From Rhinopithecus roxellana (Eukaryota > Chordata > Mammalia > Primates > Cercopithecidae), in NCBI RefSeq assembly GCF_007565055.1, contig NC_044567.1:53034260-53098259 (forward strand): a stretch of DNA of 64,000 nt, read 5' to 3'. The notes beneath the pieces were generated by a model. That model saw nothing but the letters and a program-made list of their open reading frames with translations. It searched no databases and was not told the origin of the DNA. The position numbers were made by a program, and so were the translations under genes. This document shows, one piece after another, positions 23,058-34,518 of this stretch (position 1 is its first letter; each line of letters starts with the position of its first letter).

Positions 23058-23491
23058 AAGTGGGTAAGGATTTGGATGCATCAAACATTTTTTTTGGTGA
23101 TGGTCAAGTAGTTGTTTTTAGGTTTTCTAAGTTAGTAGCTCTTTTCCTCCTCAGAAAACAGCTAATGGAAAAGATTTGGAGCTATTTCTGTGCCAGGCTA
23201 GGCTGATACTTACAGAGTTGAACCATAGTGTGGACATTTGTGTTTGTGATAACGATTGCCAATCCGAAGTTTTGCTGATGTGTTTCCTGATTGTAGTTTG
23301 CATTGATAAGTTTTACAAACTGAGATAACTGAATTTGGCTACCCCACATGATTAAGGTTTTTGGCAGATAACAGTAGCCATTGAAGACCATCTGGAAGTG
23401 CTTCCTCCTAACCTTACTGTGATTTGAAAGCACGTTTCCTAACAATTTTGTCACCAAAAGATGTTTGATGCAGCCAGATCCTTACCCACTT
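23058..23491. repeat. Imperfect inverted repeat, arms about 41 bp
   Basis: The left arm 23058-23100 (AAGTGGGTAAGGAT...) pairs with 23451-23491 read on the other strand. Only a handful of differences are present, and 350 bases lie between the arms. Neither arm matches an Alu, L1 or MER I recognise. Confidence 0.85.
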
Positions 23492-23877
23492 ACCACACCT
23501 GGGATGTGAGCCAGGTGAAGTTCAGATCTATTCTTGTAGTTTTTCAACATCACCACCTTGGGAGACACAGCAACATTTCAGTGACAGAATCTAGTTACCC
23601 TTGTATTACGTACATGAAAACAAGAAAAACTCTCCTAAACTGATGTCTGTATGGAGCATTGGTTGGGAATCCAGATTGGAGCTCAATTCTAAGGACCTCA
23701 TTGAAAAAAAAAAATTTTTTTTTTTTGAGATGGATTCTCGCTCTGTCTCTCAGTCTGGAGTGCAGTGGCGTGATCTTGGCTCACTGCAACCTCTGTCCCC
23801 TGGGTTCAAGTGATTCTGCTGCGTCAGCCTCCCAAGAAGCTGGGATTACAGGCACCTGCCACCATGCCCGGCTAATT

Positions 23878-23883
23878 TGTGTG

Positions 23884-23897
<14 letters not shown>
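23878..23897. repeat. (GT)n tract
   Basis: A short GT array between the host Alu and the T-run of the inserted AluY. Confidence 0.9.
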
Positions 23898-23914
<17 letters not shown>

Positions 23915-24200
23915 TTTGAGGCGGAGTCTCGCTCTGTCGCCCGGGCTGGAGTGCAGTGGCCGGATCTCAGCTCACTGCAAGCTCCGCCTCCCGGATTTAC
24001 GCCATTCTCCTGCCTCAGCCTCCCGAGTAGCTGGGACTACAGGCGCCCGCCACCTCGCCCGGCTAGTTTTTTTGTATTTTTTAGTAGAGACGAGGTTTCA
24101 CCATGTTAGCCAGGATGGTCTCGATCTCCTGACCTCGTGATCCGCCCGTCTTGGCCTCCCAAAGTGCTGGGATTACAGGCTTGAGCCACCGCGCCTGGCC
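23898..24200 (-). mobile_element. AluY nested in an older Alu
   Basis: A young copy with 'ccggatctcagctcactgc' and 'cacctcgcccggctag'. It repeats the T-rich target of the host. Confidence 0.93.
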
Positions 24201-24270
24201 AATTTTTGTATTTTTAGTAGAGATGCCGTTTCACCATGTTGAGCAGGCTGGTCTTGAACCCCTGACCTCT

Positions 24271-24497
24271 CAGGATTAGATGTACACCATTGTGTTACAA
24301 TCGCCTACAGTATACAGTACAGTAAAATGCTGTGCAGGTTTGTAGCCTGGGAACTATAGGCTGTATCCTAAAGCCCAGGTGTGTAAGTAGGCCATACCCT
24401 GTAGGCTTGTGTATGTTCACTCTGATGTACAGAGTCACCCAAGGACGCCTTTCTCAGATCATAATCCTGTCGTAAAGCCTCACATAACTGACTGTAT
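24271..24497 (-). mobile_element. MER2 (Tigger-type DNA transposon)
   Basis: 'ccattgtgttacaatcgcct', 'tgtgcaggtttgtagcctgg' and the terminal 'taaagcctcacataactga' are the reverse complement of the MER2 consensus as I know it, in order. Confidence 0.85.
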
Positions 24498-24559
24498 GTT
24501 GTGTACCTCCAGCTCCACCAAAGACAACACTTTTTCTTTTCACTAATAAAAACCCATTT

Positions 24560-24856
24560 CTGGGCGGGCGCTGGGGCTGACGCCTATAATCCTAGCACTT
24601 TGGGAGGCCGAGGTGGGCAGATCACGAGGTCAGGAGATCGAGACCATCCTGGCCGACATGGTGAAACCCTGTCTCTACTAAAAATGCAAAAATTAGCTGG
24701 GCATGGTGGCGCACACCTGTAGTCCCAGCTGCTCAGGAGGCTGAAGCAGGAGAATCGCTTGAATCCGGGAGGTGGAGGTTGCAGTGAGCCAAGATCACAC
24801 CACTGTACTCGAGCCTGGTGACAGAGCGAGACTCCATCTCAAAAAAGAAAACAAAA
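24560..24856 (+). mobile_element. AluS
   Basis: Complete. The near-repeat AAACCcaTTTCTG / AAACCgtTTCTG flanks it. Confidence 0.92.
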
Positions 24857-25157
24857 CCGTTTCTGGTCTTTGGTATGCATTTTTAAAAGTGTTGGCTGTT
24901 GAATTGAGATGTGAATCACAGCAGTATTTTTGGCAGCTCCTCTGGAGTGTGTATATGCTGCTGAGAATACTGGCGGTCACTTCTGGACTGTGCCTTCCTG
25001 AGATCAGTAGCCTTTGCTCAGGAAAGAGAGAGAGATGTTCCTAGGGCAGGACCTGAGAAAGGCAAAGGAAGATACAGGGGGATGAAGAAAGGTTTGTTAG
25101 AAGTAAGCCTTTTAAAATGCTACCAAGGATCATGTACTTCATAGAATGGATTTGTTG

Positions 25158-25448
25158 TTGGCCGGACGTGGTGGCGTACGAGGCCGAGGCGGGCAGGATC
25201 ATCTGAGGCCAAGAGTTGGAGACCAGCCTGACCAACACGGAGAAACCCCATCTCTACTAAAAATGCAAAATTAGCCGAGCATGGTGGTGCGTGCCTGTAA
25301 TCCCAGCTACTCGGGAGGCTGAGGCAGGAGAATCGCTTGAACCCGGGAGGCAGACATTGGCAGTGAGCTGGGATCGTGCCACTGCACTCCATCCAGCCTG
25401 GGCAACAAGAGGAAAACTGTCTCCAAAAAAAAAAAAAAACAAAAAAAA
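25158..25448 (+). mobile_element. Alu with deletion near the start
   Basis: 'ggccggacgtggtggcgtac' runs straight into 'gaggccgaggcgggcagg', losing about 30 bases. Long A-rich tail. Confidence 0.9.
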
Positions 25449-25449
25449 G

Positions 25450-26105
25450 GTTGTCTTAACAGAAAGTAAGAAAGTAGTGATGTTCTTGTAATTGTTTCAG
25501 TGGAATGGAGAGAGTAGAGGCCATCTTGGAATTGTTGGAAGAGCGCTGTTGGGAGTGAAAGTATACACCTTATGTATAAATAACTGCCTGTGAAGGGAAG
25601 TAGAGGCTTGTACTGGGGGGTAGGGGTGTTACAGGATTGAAAATAAATTAGTATAGGCTCAGATGGTACCCAGACCTAAGTGGTTAATTCACTACTTTAT
25701 AATTAGGTAATAGAAATAATACTGAACCAAAATTCTGTAAAAGCTGGTGTGATTATCTCACCGTGCCCTTCATTAGCCCTCAGTTAGTCACTAGAGGGCA
25801 CTCCACTCTCTTCAGTCTATGTGATTGATAACTGGTACATTCAAGGGTTACTTTGAGACTCCTATAGTTGCCACAAGTCTTAATTCAGTCATACTCATCT
25901 TTATATTGCATTACGTGTTTATTTTTATTAATGAATCTTTCCAGTGCAGTAGTCTTTAACGTTTTTCTAGGAAATGTACATTCTGAACTGGTAAGGTATA
26001 CCAACAATTTTCAGACTGATTATCAAGCAGTATGGATAACCACTCACATCCACAGAAATTGAAATTTCAGGTAGAAGTGGCAATAGGTTTGCAGTAATGA
26101 AGTTT
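25450..26105. other. Single-copy intronic stretch
   Basis: No repeat or gene recognised. Confidence 0.55.
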
Positions 26106-26106
26106 A

Positions 26107-26392
26107 GGATGGGCACAGTGGCTCACGTCTGTAATCCCTGCACTTTGGGAGGTCAAGGGTGGAACGTTTGAGCTCAGAAGTTGGAGACCAGCTTGGGCTA
26201 CATGGTGAAATTCTGTCTCTACAAAAAATACAAAAATAAGTCAAGCATGGTGATGCATGCCTGCAGTCAGGAGGCTGAGGTGGGAGGATCACTTGAACCC
26301 AGGAGACTGCAGTGAGCCAAGATCATGCCACTGCACTCTAGCTTGGGCAACAGAGCTAGACCATGTCTTAAACAAACAAACAAACAAAAAAC
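26107..26392 (+). mobile_element. AluJ/S
   Basis: Diverged, about 20 bases lost in the right arm; tail (AAAC)n. Confidence 0.9.
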
Positions 26393-27649
26393 CCAGAAAG
26401 TTTAAGAAACCTGGATATCACTGTATAATTATAACATTTTGTAAATTATTAATGAACGATGTCTGTGTATCTTCTATCTCTCTTTTTCCTTTCATCACCA
26501 GTGGCTGGTCTGTTCAAGGAGTATGCCTTATTTATTTATTTTGTTTTTAAGCACTGGCAATGGTATGAAAATTTTGGAGAATCTTAAGATTATGTGTTTT
26601 GTAATATTGCCTTACCTTGGGTGGATGTAGGAAATGAAGAATCAGTTAACCAAAACTCGGAATTACATTCTTTTACAGTTGCAAAATTCTATTCCAGTTA
26701 TGAATTATTTTACTGTCCTATGTAAGATGTAGAGGCAGAAGCCATCTGTTCTGTAATGAAATTCTGGAGGGAATGAACCTAGTACCTGCATTGCTTAGAA
26801 ATTGAATGATCAGTGGTAATGCCTTGCTGTTTATCATGTAGTGTTCAAGGACATGGACTTTGGGGACTGCCTTTGGTTAGCTCTCTAACTCTACCACTCT
26901 TCTTAGTTGAGTGACTTTGAACAATTAAATTTGGTCTTAACAGTTTTGTTTCTAGGGTAAAAACCCTATGCTTAGGAAATGTTTCAAACTTTCAATGTTC
27001 TGTTGCTTATAATAGCAAAAAAAAAAACCTTACTTTTTCCCCTTTTGCGGTTTTGTTATTTATCTTTGTAAATGTCAATTATAATTTGAAGGACACTTTG
27101 TAGTTACTAATTAGATTATATGAAAAACTGTGTGGAGAGTTTGTACTATAATACTGTGTCCCTAAGAAATTAGGGTCCTCAGTAACAGAGAAATAAACTC
27201 AGATGGGTCACTGCTCAGTAGTCCACATAACCACAGAGCAGAGCACAAGCTACTGGTTGTGAACAGAAAGAGACTTCATAAAAATCTTCACATATTTTCT
27301 GGCATTATTCCCTACCACTACAGGGAATGCCTATGACAATGCCATTTTTTTTTCTGCTATAAGATAAAGGAAAGATCGTATCCCTAAGATACATACTTAA
27401 TGAAGATAACAGAAGCTCCAGTGTTTTTCTTTTTTCACTGTTCTTTTCGGAAGTTCACCTGGATATTCCAGAGCAGTTTTCTAAACCTTTCATTGTTGAT
27501 TGGCCTTTTGTAGAATTCTTCAGCAACATACAGTACAGAAGACCCAGGCTAAAATAGTTCTCACAGATACACTTTGAAATAGGTGTATTTGGATATAAAT
27601 ATAACTTGCCATTCCATTATTTTTTCTAATGACTAAATTTTTTTAAATG
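26393..27649. other. Intronic stretch before the pseudogene
   Basis: Single-copy and AT-rich apart from a MIR at 26850-26945. Its right end may include 3' UTR of the MFSD1 retrocopy that I could not delimit. Confidence 0.45.
26850..26945 (+). mobile_element. MIR
   Basis: 'ctctaactctaccactcttc' and 'gagtgactttgaacaattaa' match the MIR core (tgccacttactagctgtgtgacc). Confidence 0.65.
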
Positions 27650-29140
27650 GAGATTTTCAAACCAATGATGCGCAAAGCCCATTCTCATGACACAGTCATT
27701 TAAACTTATTAAGTATGGGCAAATTTTATTTCTCCCCTTTGTCTTGTGGAGTAATTGAGGTTCTCACCCTGGGCATGATTCACAAAATAAGAGTAAGACC
27801 ACAGATAATAGTGACATAGAAACACAGGCAATGAAGAAAACTTGTAAAAAAACAAATGTCCCCGAGTACCCCGTATCATCCCAGCAGTGATGGAAAAGAT
27901 GGGCAACCCAAGATTCTGAATGGAGTGCGTGAAGCCATATGCAGTTCCCAGTTGATGTTCAGGAACTACAGATGCCACTATTGGCCATAATGCACAGGCA
28001 GGCAATGACTAGGAGATTCCCAGAAGACACATAGCAACCCAAGGGCTCCCCATCATAAAGGCCAGCATCACGTGGGACACAAGAGTGGCTCCGACCACAC
28101 ACAGAACCCAGATGCTGTTCTTCCCTGTGTCAGCCACCGGGAGCCCAAATACTGGGTCGTGGGAGCTGATACGACATATACAACACTGTTCATTGCACTT
28201 GCTGCCTGGAAAGAAAATCCAAATTTCTCTGTAAAGAAAACTTTCCCAAGTCTAATAAAAGGGAACATGGCAACACACTAGCAGACACAGATGATAAATA
28301 TGAGCCACAGGGGTAAGGAGAAATCCTTTACGTCAGTTAATTAACCCCCCCCCCCCCCCCCGTTTTTTTTGTTCTTTATAAAGGATTCTCCCTGCTCTGG
28401 GATCTAAGTAAGCAAGAGCCAAGGAAGGCACAGATTAGTGAAAGAAGACATGTTACCCCCAGTCTTAAGTGTGACTCCAGGGGTTGTGTGACCAGCAGAA
28501 CCCCATGAAGCTTCAATCTTAGAATACAGCCAACTCATGAAGTTCGTGTTTACTGTACTTCCAATTCTAGCCACGCTAAATTGTTGGAGTCCAAACACCA
28601 GGTTTAATTCTTTGTCTTTAAACCAGCTCACAGCATATGTATTCTGGGCAACTGCTAAGCACTCCCCACCAATCCCAAACACAAATCTTTCAAATTCCAT
28701 CAGCCAAAAAACATTAAATATTCCACCCAGAACAAAAACAACCTGTCCAATGCAAATGAAACAGCTAAAAATAATTGTGCCCCATCATATTCCAAATACT
28801 TGGTCTTTTAAAAAGCCACCAAAGAAACACAAAACCACACTGGGCCAAGAATACCAGGCATATAGCAGCATGAATTTCATGGTGTTCACCTGCATATCCC
28901 GTTTATCCTGAGTCTAAAGGGCAGCAGGATTATTATAGCAAAAATAGCTGCTGAAGCCAAGGAAGAACATCAATAACAGCATCAAAAGTCACAGACAGGC
29001 GACTGGAGGCCACAGAAGGGCCAGCGGCAGCCATGCTTTCTCATCCTTCTCTTCCACTGCACCTGCGGGAGACCGAGAGGCGAAAGGGGTGATGACTCCA
29101 GGACCCGGCGGAAAGCAGTGCCCACAGAGCACAGCCAAGG
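27650..29140 (-). pseudogene. MFSD1P: Processed pseudogene of MFSD1
   Basis: Read on the minus strand, this is an intronless, damaged copy of MFSD1, a lysosomal major-facilitator transporter that exports dipeptides with its partner GLMP. Recognisable blocks run in order: FLGFSSYFCYNNPAAL near 28940, ERFVFGIGGECLAVAQNTYA (28630-28700), LNLVFGLQ and ARIGSTVN (28540-28610), KVFFTEKFGF (28220-28250), VPEHQLGTAYGF (27940-27970) and NYSTRQRGEIKFAHT ending at a TAA (27709-27711). The start codon appears changed from ATG to GTG (29055-29057). At least three in-frame stops fall in the first third, an N-terminal block is shortened, and frames shift further on, one at a 17-base C run. The copy also has 5' UTR-like GC-rich sequence up to about 29140. 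No introns and antisense placement within another gene mean L1-mediated retrocopying. The 3' end and poly(A) remnant are uncertain. The symbol is descriptive. Confidence 0.93.
28345..28361. repeat. C17 homopolymer inside the MFSD1 pseudogene
   Basis: A run of 17 C on the + strand followed by G and eight T. On the pseudogene strand it replaces the stretch that encodes the loop after ILHKEQ in MFSD1. It is either a true expansion or an assembly artefact. Confidence 0.9.
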
Positions 29141-29449
29141 CAGTGATCACAAGACTCCCAAATATCTTAGACTAGTAGATAGTGAACTGTGGGAAATAAA
29201 ATGATCGGACAAGAGACAGGTACAACAGGACTATAGATTAACAGGAAATGTTGAGCTAATTTCAGACGGCAGCATGCAGCACATCATTTAAATAAAATAA
29301 ATATGGCAGAGTGGTAGGTAGGACTTGATCCTTGTAAGATTTTTATAATTTAACACCAAAACAGTAAAGGAGGCCTCATGGAAGAAACTTGAACTAGGCC
29401 TAGGTTTTTCAACCCTTTCAAATTTGAAACTGCTGGTTACATGTCTCCT

Positions 29450-29718
29450 TTTTTTTTTTTTTTTTTTTTGAAGCAGAGTCTCACTCTGTTGCTCACTGCC
29501 GCCTCCGCCCCCAAGATTCAAGCAATTCTCCTGCCTCAGCTTCCCGAGCAGCTGGGATTACAGGCACCTGCCACCGTGCCTGGCTAATTTTCGTACTTTT
29601 TACTAGAGATGGGATTTCACCATCTCGGCCAGGCTGGCCTTGAGCTCCTGACGTCATGATCCACCCAACTCGGCCTCCCAAAGTGCTGGGATTACAGGTG
29701 TGAGCCACTGTGGCCGGC
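29450..29718 (-). mobile_element. AluS with deletion in the left part
   Basis: A T-run of about 20, then 'ctgttgctcactgccgcctc' shows a loss of about 35 bases. Ends 'ccactgtggccggc'. Confidence 0.9.
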
Positions 29719-29849
29719 ATACACACCTCTTTTTAATATCATGATAGTAATTGTATTGTAGTATCTGTGATGAAGATAATGTGTAATGAAAGATACTTTG
29801 AATTCATTGATGCCTTTTTAAATTTTTATTATTTTTTTTTATTATTATT

Positions 29850-30138
29850 ATTTTTGGAGATGGAGTCTTGCTTTGTGGCCCAGGCTGGAGTGCAGTAGCG
29901 CTGTCTTGGCTCATTGCAACTGCTGCCTCCCAGGCTCAAGCCATTCTCCTGCTTCAGCCTCCTAAGTAGATGGGATTACAGACACCTGCCACCACGCCCG
30001 GCTAATTTTTGCATTTTTAATAGAGGCAGGGTTTCACCATGTTGGTCAGGCTGTTCTTGAACTCCTGACCTCAAGTGATCTGCCCACCTCAGCCTCCCAA
30101 AGTGCTGGGATTACAGGCGTGAGCCACCGCGCCTGGCC
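29850..30138 (-). mobile_element. AluS
   Basis: Preceded by a (TTA)n-rich tail at 29825-29850; ends 'ccaccgcgcctggcc'. Confidence 0.92.
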
Positions 30139-30317
30139 ACAATCATCTTTGTATATCAAGAGTGAATATGTGGCATGTTAATGTTTAGTCGACAGTGTTA
30201 TTGTTCTCTGTGGGTTTTGGGCTTTCTCTTTGCTAATTTGGCCGCTTGGTAGAAGTTTGCATGCACAAGTTGGGTACTACTGAGTTAAGCATTTAAAAAA
30301 AAAAAAAAAGGCAGATA

Positions 30318-30568
30318 GACCGGGCGTGGTGGCTCACAAGGTCAGGAGTTTAAGACTAGCGTGGCCAACATAGTGAAACCCCGTCTCTACTAAAAATGCA
30401 AAAATTAGCCAGACGTGGTGGCGGGTGCCTGTAATCCCAGGTACTTGGGAGGCTGAGGCAGGAGAGTCGCTTGAACCCGGGAGGCGGAGGTTGCAGTGAG
30501 TCAAGATTGTGCTATCCTGGGCGACAGAGCGAGACTCCATCCCAAAAAAAAAAGAAAGAAAAAGAAAG
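30318..30568 (+). mobile_element. AluS with deletion
   Basis: 'ccgggcgtggtggctcacaa' joins directly to 'ggtcaggagtttaag', losing about 45 bases of the left arm. Confidence 0.9.
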
Positions 30569-30960
30569 GCAGGGACAGGTAGAATTTCCACAGGTAAAAT
30601 AGAAGAAGAGGGGTTCACAGATAGGAGAAAACAGAAACACCATGGTTGCTTTAGAGTGGGCAAGGCCATTTTCAGATAGAGTGAAAGTTGTGTGCTTTAA
30701 ATCTTCAGGGCTACCCTTTTAGTTGAATTTGGTTGACATTTTAGAGATTGAAAACAATTTAGAGGGTCTAAATCAGTTTTTCACGATGAAGATTCCAGTC
30801 AGCTGTTGTGAACCTTTTGAGTGAATGTAACCAGTCCAAAGTAAGTGACATGGGAAAGCTGACTTCATGTTGTCAAGGAATCAAGTGGCACGTGGCTGCC
30901 AGTAGAATCAAGTGCAGGGGCTTTGTGGCTGTGCCTTTGATGTTCTTTTACATAGACTCT
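30569..30960. other. Single-copy intronic stretch
   Basis: No repeat or gene recognised. Confidence 0.55.
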
Positions 30961-31135
30961 CTTTTTTTATTTTTATTTTTTTTATTGAGACGGAGTCTCA
31001 CTCTGTCACCCAGGCTGGAGTGCAGTGGCACAATCTTGGCTCACTGCACCCTCCACCTCCCAGGTTCAAACAATTCTCCTACCTCAGCCTCCCAAGTAGC
31101 TGGGATTACAGGCGCGTGCCACCACATTTGGCTGT
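30961..31135 (-). mobile_element. Partial Alu
   Basis: Tail, right arm and linker only; stops after 'gccaccacatttggctg'. Confidence 0.88.
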
Positions 31136-31540
31136 TTTCTGTAATTGTGGCTTTCAGACCCGTAATTCGAAATACTTTACATCATGGCCCAGTGCATACA
31201 TATGTGTATATAGATTAGTGAATAAAACACATACATAGATTATATAACTGAAACTACTTGTGATAAACTCTGTTCTCTATTTTTGTTAACAAAAAAATTT
31301 TGCTAGTGACTCATTAAATTGCTTTTGCAGCCCTGTTTGAAAAAATAGTCAATATAATCAGTATATCCTAAGACCCATTTTGGCACTAACTCACATAGAG
31401 CAACAGGATGAGAAGATAAAGACTGAACTCTTGGTGTAATGCGCTCTTCACAACAGCTGTTCCGGTCTGTATCTATTCCCTCAAGCCCTCGGGCTTCTTC
31501 CCTTCAATAGACAACCTCATCAGTTTTGAAAAGTAAGGCC
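31136..31540. other. Single-copy intronic stretch
   Basis: No repeat or gene recognised. Confidence 0.55.
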
Positions 31541-31541
31541 C

Positions 31542-31848
31542 GGCCGGGCGCGGTGGCTCACGCCTGTAATCCCAGCACTTTGGGAGGCCGAGACGGGCGG
31601 ATCACGAGGTCAGGAGATCGAGACCATCCTGGCTAACACAGTGAAACCCCGTCTCTACTAAAAAATACAAAAAGCTAGCTGGGCGAGGTGGCGGGAGCCT
31701 GTAGTCCCAGCTGCTCGGGAGGCTGAGGCAGGAGAATGGTGTGAACCCGGGAGGCGGAGCTTGCAGTGAGCTGAGATCCGGCCACTGCACTCCAGCCCGG
31801 GCGACAGAGCGAGACTCCGTCTCAAAAAAAAAAAAAAAAAAAAAAAAA
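31542..31848 (+). mobile_element. AluY, nearly intact
   Basis: One of the best preserved copies, with A24 tail and AAGGCCC on both sides. It carries the reverse complement of the Old World monkey-type variants ('gagatccggccactgcac'). Confidence 0.95.
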
Positions 31849-32150
31849 GGCCCTATGGTGGGCCTTACTTCATTTCTTCATTTTTTCTGAATATCTCTTT
31901 TAAAGCCCTTGATTTGTACAGTTTCCCCGTCTAGTTACTATCTTCTTCAACTGTTAAACTTTTTGTATAAATTGTCCTGTTTATTATGCTTAAGTACTTT
32001 ACTACCCTGTTCTTTAACCCTTTACAGTTTTTTTTTCTTACTGCGTTTTACTTAAAAAATTGTATGGTCAAGGTCACTGACTTTTTATACTGTGAGTCCT
32101 GTGACATTTCCTAATTATTCAGGAATGTTTGGTGTTAATGATCTGTCTCT

Positions 32151-32449
32151 CTTTTTTTTTTTGAGACAGAGTCTTGCTCAGTCGCCCAGGCTGGAGTGCA
32201 GTGGCGCAATCTGGGCTCACTGCAAGCTGTGCCTCCTGAGTTCATGCCATTCTCCTGCCTCAGCCTCCCGAGTAGCTGGGACTATAGGCGCTCGCCACCA
32301 CGCCCAGCTAGTTTGATTTTTTTGTATTTTTAGTAGAGACAGGGTTTCACCATGTTAGCCAGGATGGTCTCAATCTCCTGACCTCGTGATCCACCCCTCT
32401 CAGCCTCCCAAAGTGCTGGGATTACAGACGTGAGCCACCATACCTGGCT
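32151..32449 (-). mobile_element. AluS
   Basis: The near-identical flank TGATCTGTCTCT / TGATCTGTGTCT marks its target-site duplication. Confidence 0.93.
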
Positions 32450-32693
32450 GATCTGTGTCTTGTTTTAAACTTAATCTCACCTCCCCCATGTCTTATGATC
32501 AGAAAAAGCGATAAAAATTCATACTTGCTTGTGAACAGTTCAAGCTATATTAAAATGAGCAGAGAGTAAAAGATCTCGTAACGCTACACTATTGTTAGTT
32601 AACTGTTGTTATGTACTGATGTCCTGTTTCTGGACATTTTTCTATGTGTATACCAACACACCCCCAATTTTTCGCTTGTTCTTTCCTGTCTTC

Positions 32694-32867
32694 TTTTTTT
32701 TTTTTTTTTTTTTTGAGACAGGGCCCAGCTCTGTTTCCCAGGCTGGAGTGCATTGCAGTGGCACAATCACAGCTCTCTGAAGCCTCAACTTCTTGGACTG
32801 AAGGGATCCTTCCCACCTCAGCCTCTTGAGTAGCTAGAATTACAGGCATGAGCCACTGTGTCTGGCC
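32694..32867 (-). mobile_element. Alu monomer (FLAM-like)
   Basis: A T-run followed by a single arm, 'gagacagggcccagctctg' to 'ccactgtgtctggcc'. Confidence 0.82.
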
Positions 32868-32999
32868 TCCCACTTTTTCTTTAAAGACAAGTGACCTAAT
32901 TTTAGAAATACCTGCTCTTAAAAACTTAACAATAGATTCCTCATATCATTCCATGACCACACTTCCTACTGATAATTTTTCTTGGTAGATATTTTCCTT

Positions 33000-33120
33000 C
33001 TGCCACTAAAATGATAAGCTCCCCAGTGCTCTCTAATGCTTTATTCTCTGTTGTATCCTTTTATGTAGACCAGTGGTTAGAGTACCTGAGTAATCAATGT
33101 GTGTTTGTTCAGTGAATGGA
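33000..33120 (+). mobile_element. L2 3' end
   Basis: 'aatgataagctccccagtgc' and 'tttgttcagtgaatgga' fit the L2 terminal region. Confidence 0.55.
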
Positions 33121-33234
33121 AACCATTTAATGAGCTGAGAATTTCATTTCTCACTGATCTGAAACAACCGCAGTCATGACTCTAATGGTTGGACACATTA
33201 CAATAGAAGAATCACGTGTGCAAATGGTATTGCA

Positions 33235-34090
33235 ATAAAGAAATTTTAAGTGGTCAATGTACTAGAGGGGACCTGGTGGCTAGTTTAGATTTTAGTCAAC
33301 TAAAATCTTTCTAGAGGTAACGTTTAAGCTGAGTACTGAATGATAATCAGAAGACAAAGGGAGAAAGGTATTTCCAACAGAGGAAACATTTAGTGCCAAG
33401 GCCACAAGACAGGAATTTAGTATTTTTGCCCTTTAAGGCTGACTGGATCTCTTTGGTCTTAGTTAGTGTATACAAGTCACTGTATTGTTCTTTTGGTGAT
33501 TCCTTGAGAGTAATTGCTAATTCAGTGTGAGTGGTCTGAGGTGCGTTGTCTGAAGTAGCAGTCACGGGCTTATTTCACGTGGCTGGTGGCTATGTTATTG
33601 GACAGCACAAATACAGAACATCTCCAATATTGCAGTTCTCTTTTACAGTGCTGTTCTGGAAAGTCACTAGAATATCAACTCCTTGAGGTTTTTTTCACTG
33701 CTATACCCCTAGAGTTTGACACATAAATGCCGAGTAAATATTTGTTAAATGATCAAATGAATAAATGGATAGATGGAGGCAGTATATCTGTTCCTAGATA
33801 AGGAAAAAGAAAATGTGCATAAGTTTTGAGATGAGAAAGGGTTTGATGTGTTTAAGAACAGAAAAAAAGACTGGTTAGAACAGAGAGGAATGACAGTTTG
33901 AAATCAACGTAGAGAAACTGGTGATGTTAAGCCTTCTGAATTTTAAGTGCATTGGGAAGTGATGGAAGGGTTTGTAGCATAGCAGTAATGTGATCTGATC
34001 TGATCTGGTCTGAATGTCTTTTTAGCAGATGATTTCATTTTACTAGCTCTCTTGAAAGTTTGATTAAAGTGATAGCGATGACAGTTTATT
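33235..34090. mobile_element. Composite of ancient repeats (L2-like with a hAT insert)
   Basis: 'taacgtttaagctgagtact' (33318), 'aagtgatggaagggtttgta' and 'aatgtgatctgatctg' (about 33960-34000) resemble L2-type sequence. In the middle, 33560-33655 ('tggctatgttattggacagc') is a MER3-like hAT end, and 33660-33780 ends with an L2 tail ('aaatatttgttaaatgatca'). Confidence 0.5.
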
Positions 34091-34254
34091 CAACTAGTTA
34101 TTTGAGAAAGTAACTGCCTGTGGGGAATCCAGATTATTTGTTAACTTCATTTTCGGTGTTAGTGCTGGCCCCCTTGTTTTATATTTGTTTTAACAATTCT
34201 ATACTTAAAAGCAGGAACTTATAGGCAAGAACTTCTTTTTGTTCTTTTTTCCAG

Positions 34255-34352
34255 TGAAGGTGGTGTTTTTAAGGCTCATCTTACTTTCCCAAAAGATTAT
34301 CCCCTCCGACCTCCTAAAATGAAATTCATTACAGAAATCTGGCACCCAAATG
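34255..34352 (+). CDS. UBE2G1: UBE2G1 exon 3 (codons 50-83)
   Basis: Internal coding exon of 98 bases between a T-rich acceptor ending in CCAG and a GTAAGT donor. Its first base completes Tyr50 and its last base opens Val83. It encodes EGGVFKAHLTFPKDYPLRPP followed by KMKFITEIWHPN. The stretch F-x-x-x-L-x-F-P-x-x-Y-P-x-x-P-P is the core of the UBC fold, and the HPN tripeptide (CAC CCA AAT, 34343-34351) is the conserved E2 motif whose asparagine stabilises the transition state of isopeptide bond formation. The catalytic cysteine lies eight residues further on, in exon 4, so intron 3 separates two parts of the active site. Exons 2 and 3 together are 201 bases, so losing both would keep the frame while destroying the fold. 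Confidence 0.97.
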
Positions 34353-34518
34353 GTAAGTTTATCTAGTTTTACTTTTACATTTGTAAATGTGATGACCTGT
34401 CATTGAAGTGTTGAAGGTCAATAAGAAAGATCTGTTTCTCAGTGAAATTGCTTTGGCATGTTTGTACTGTGTTCATTGTGCACATGGCTGTGTACTGAAA
34501 CCTTTAAAAGGAGGAGAG

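Larger units (their letters stand above)
23715..24270 (-). mobile_element. AluS-like, split by a younger AluY
   Basis: The first part runs 23715-23878. After the inserted AluY it resumes at 24201 with 'aatttttgtatttttagtag' and stops at 'cctgacctct'. Confidence 0.88.
21483..34254 (+). other. UBE2G1: UBE2G1 intron 2
   Basis: GT-AG intron of 12,772 bases (GTAAGTAT donor, TTTTTTCCAG acceptor). It holds the antisense MFSD1 retropseudogene, a MER2 transposon, an unexplained inverted repeat at 23058-23491, and many Alus. It is a phase 2 intron. Confidence 0.95.

Noticed and set aside
28537..28911. 124-codon + strand frame
   Set aside because: Shadow of the MFSD1 pseudogene on the opposite strand.
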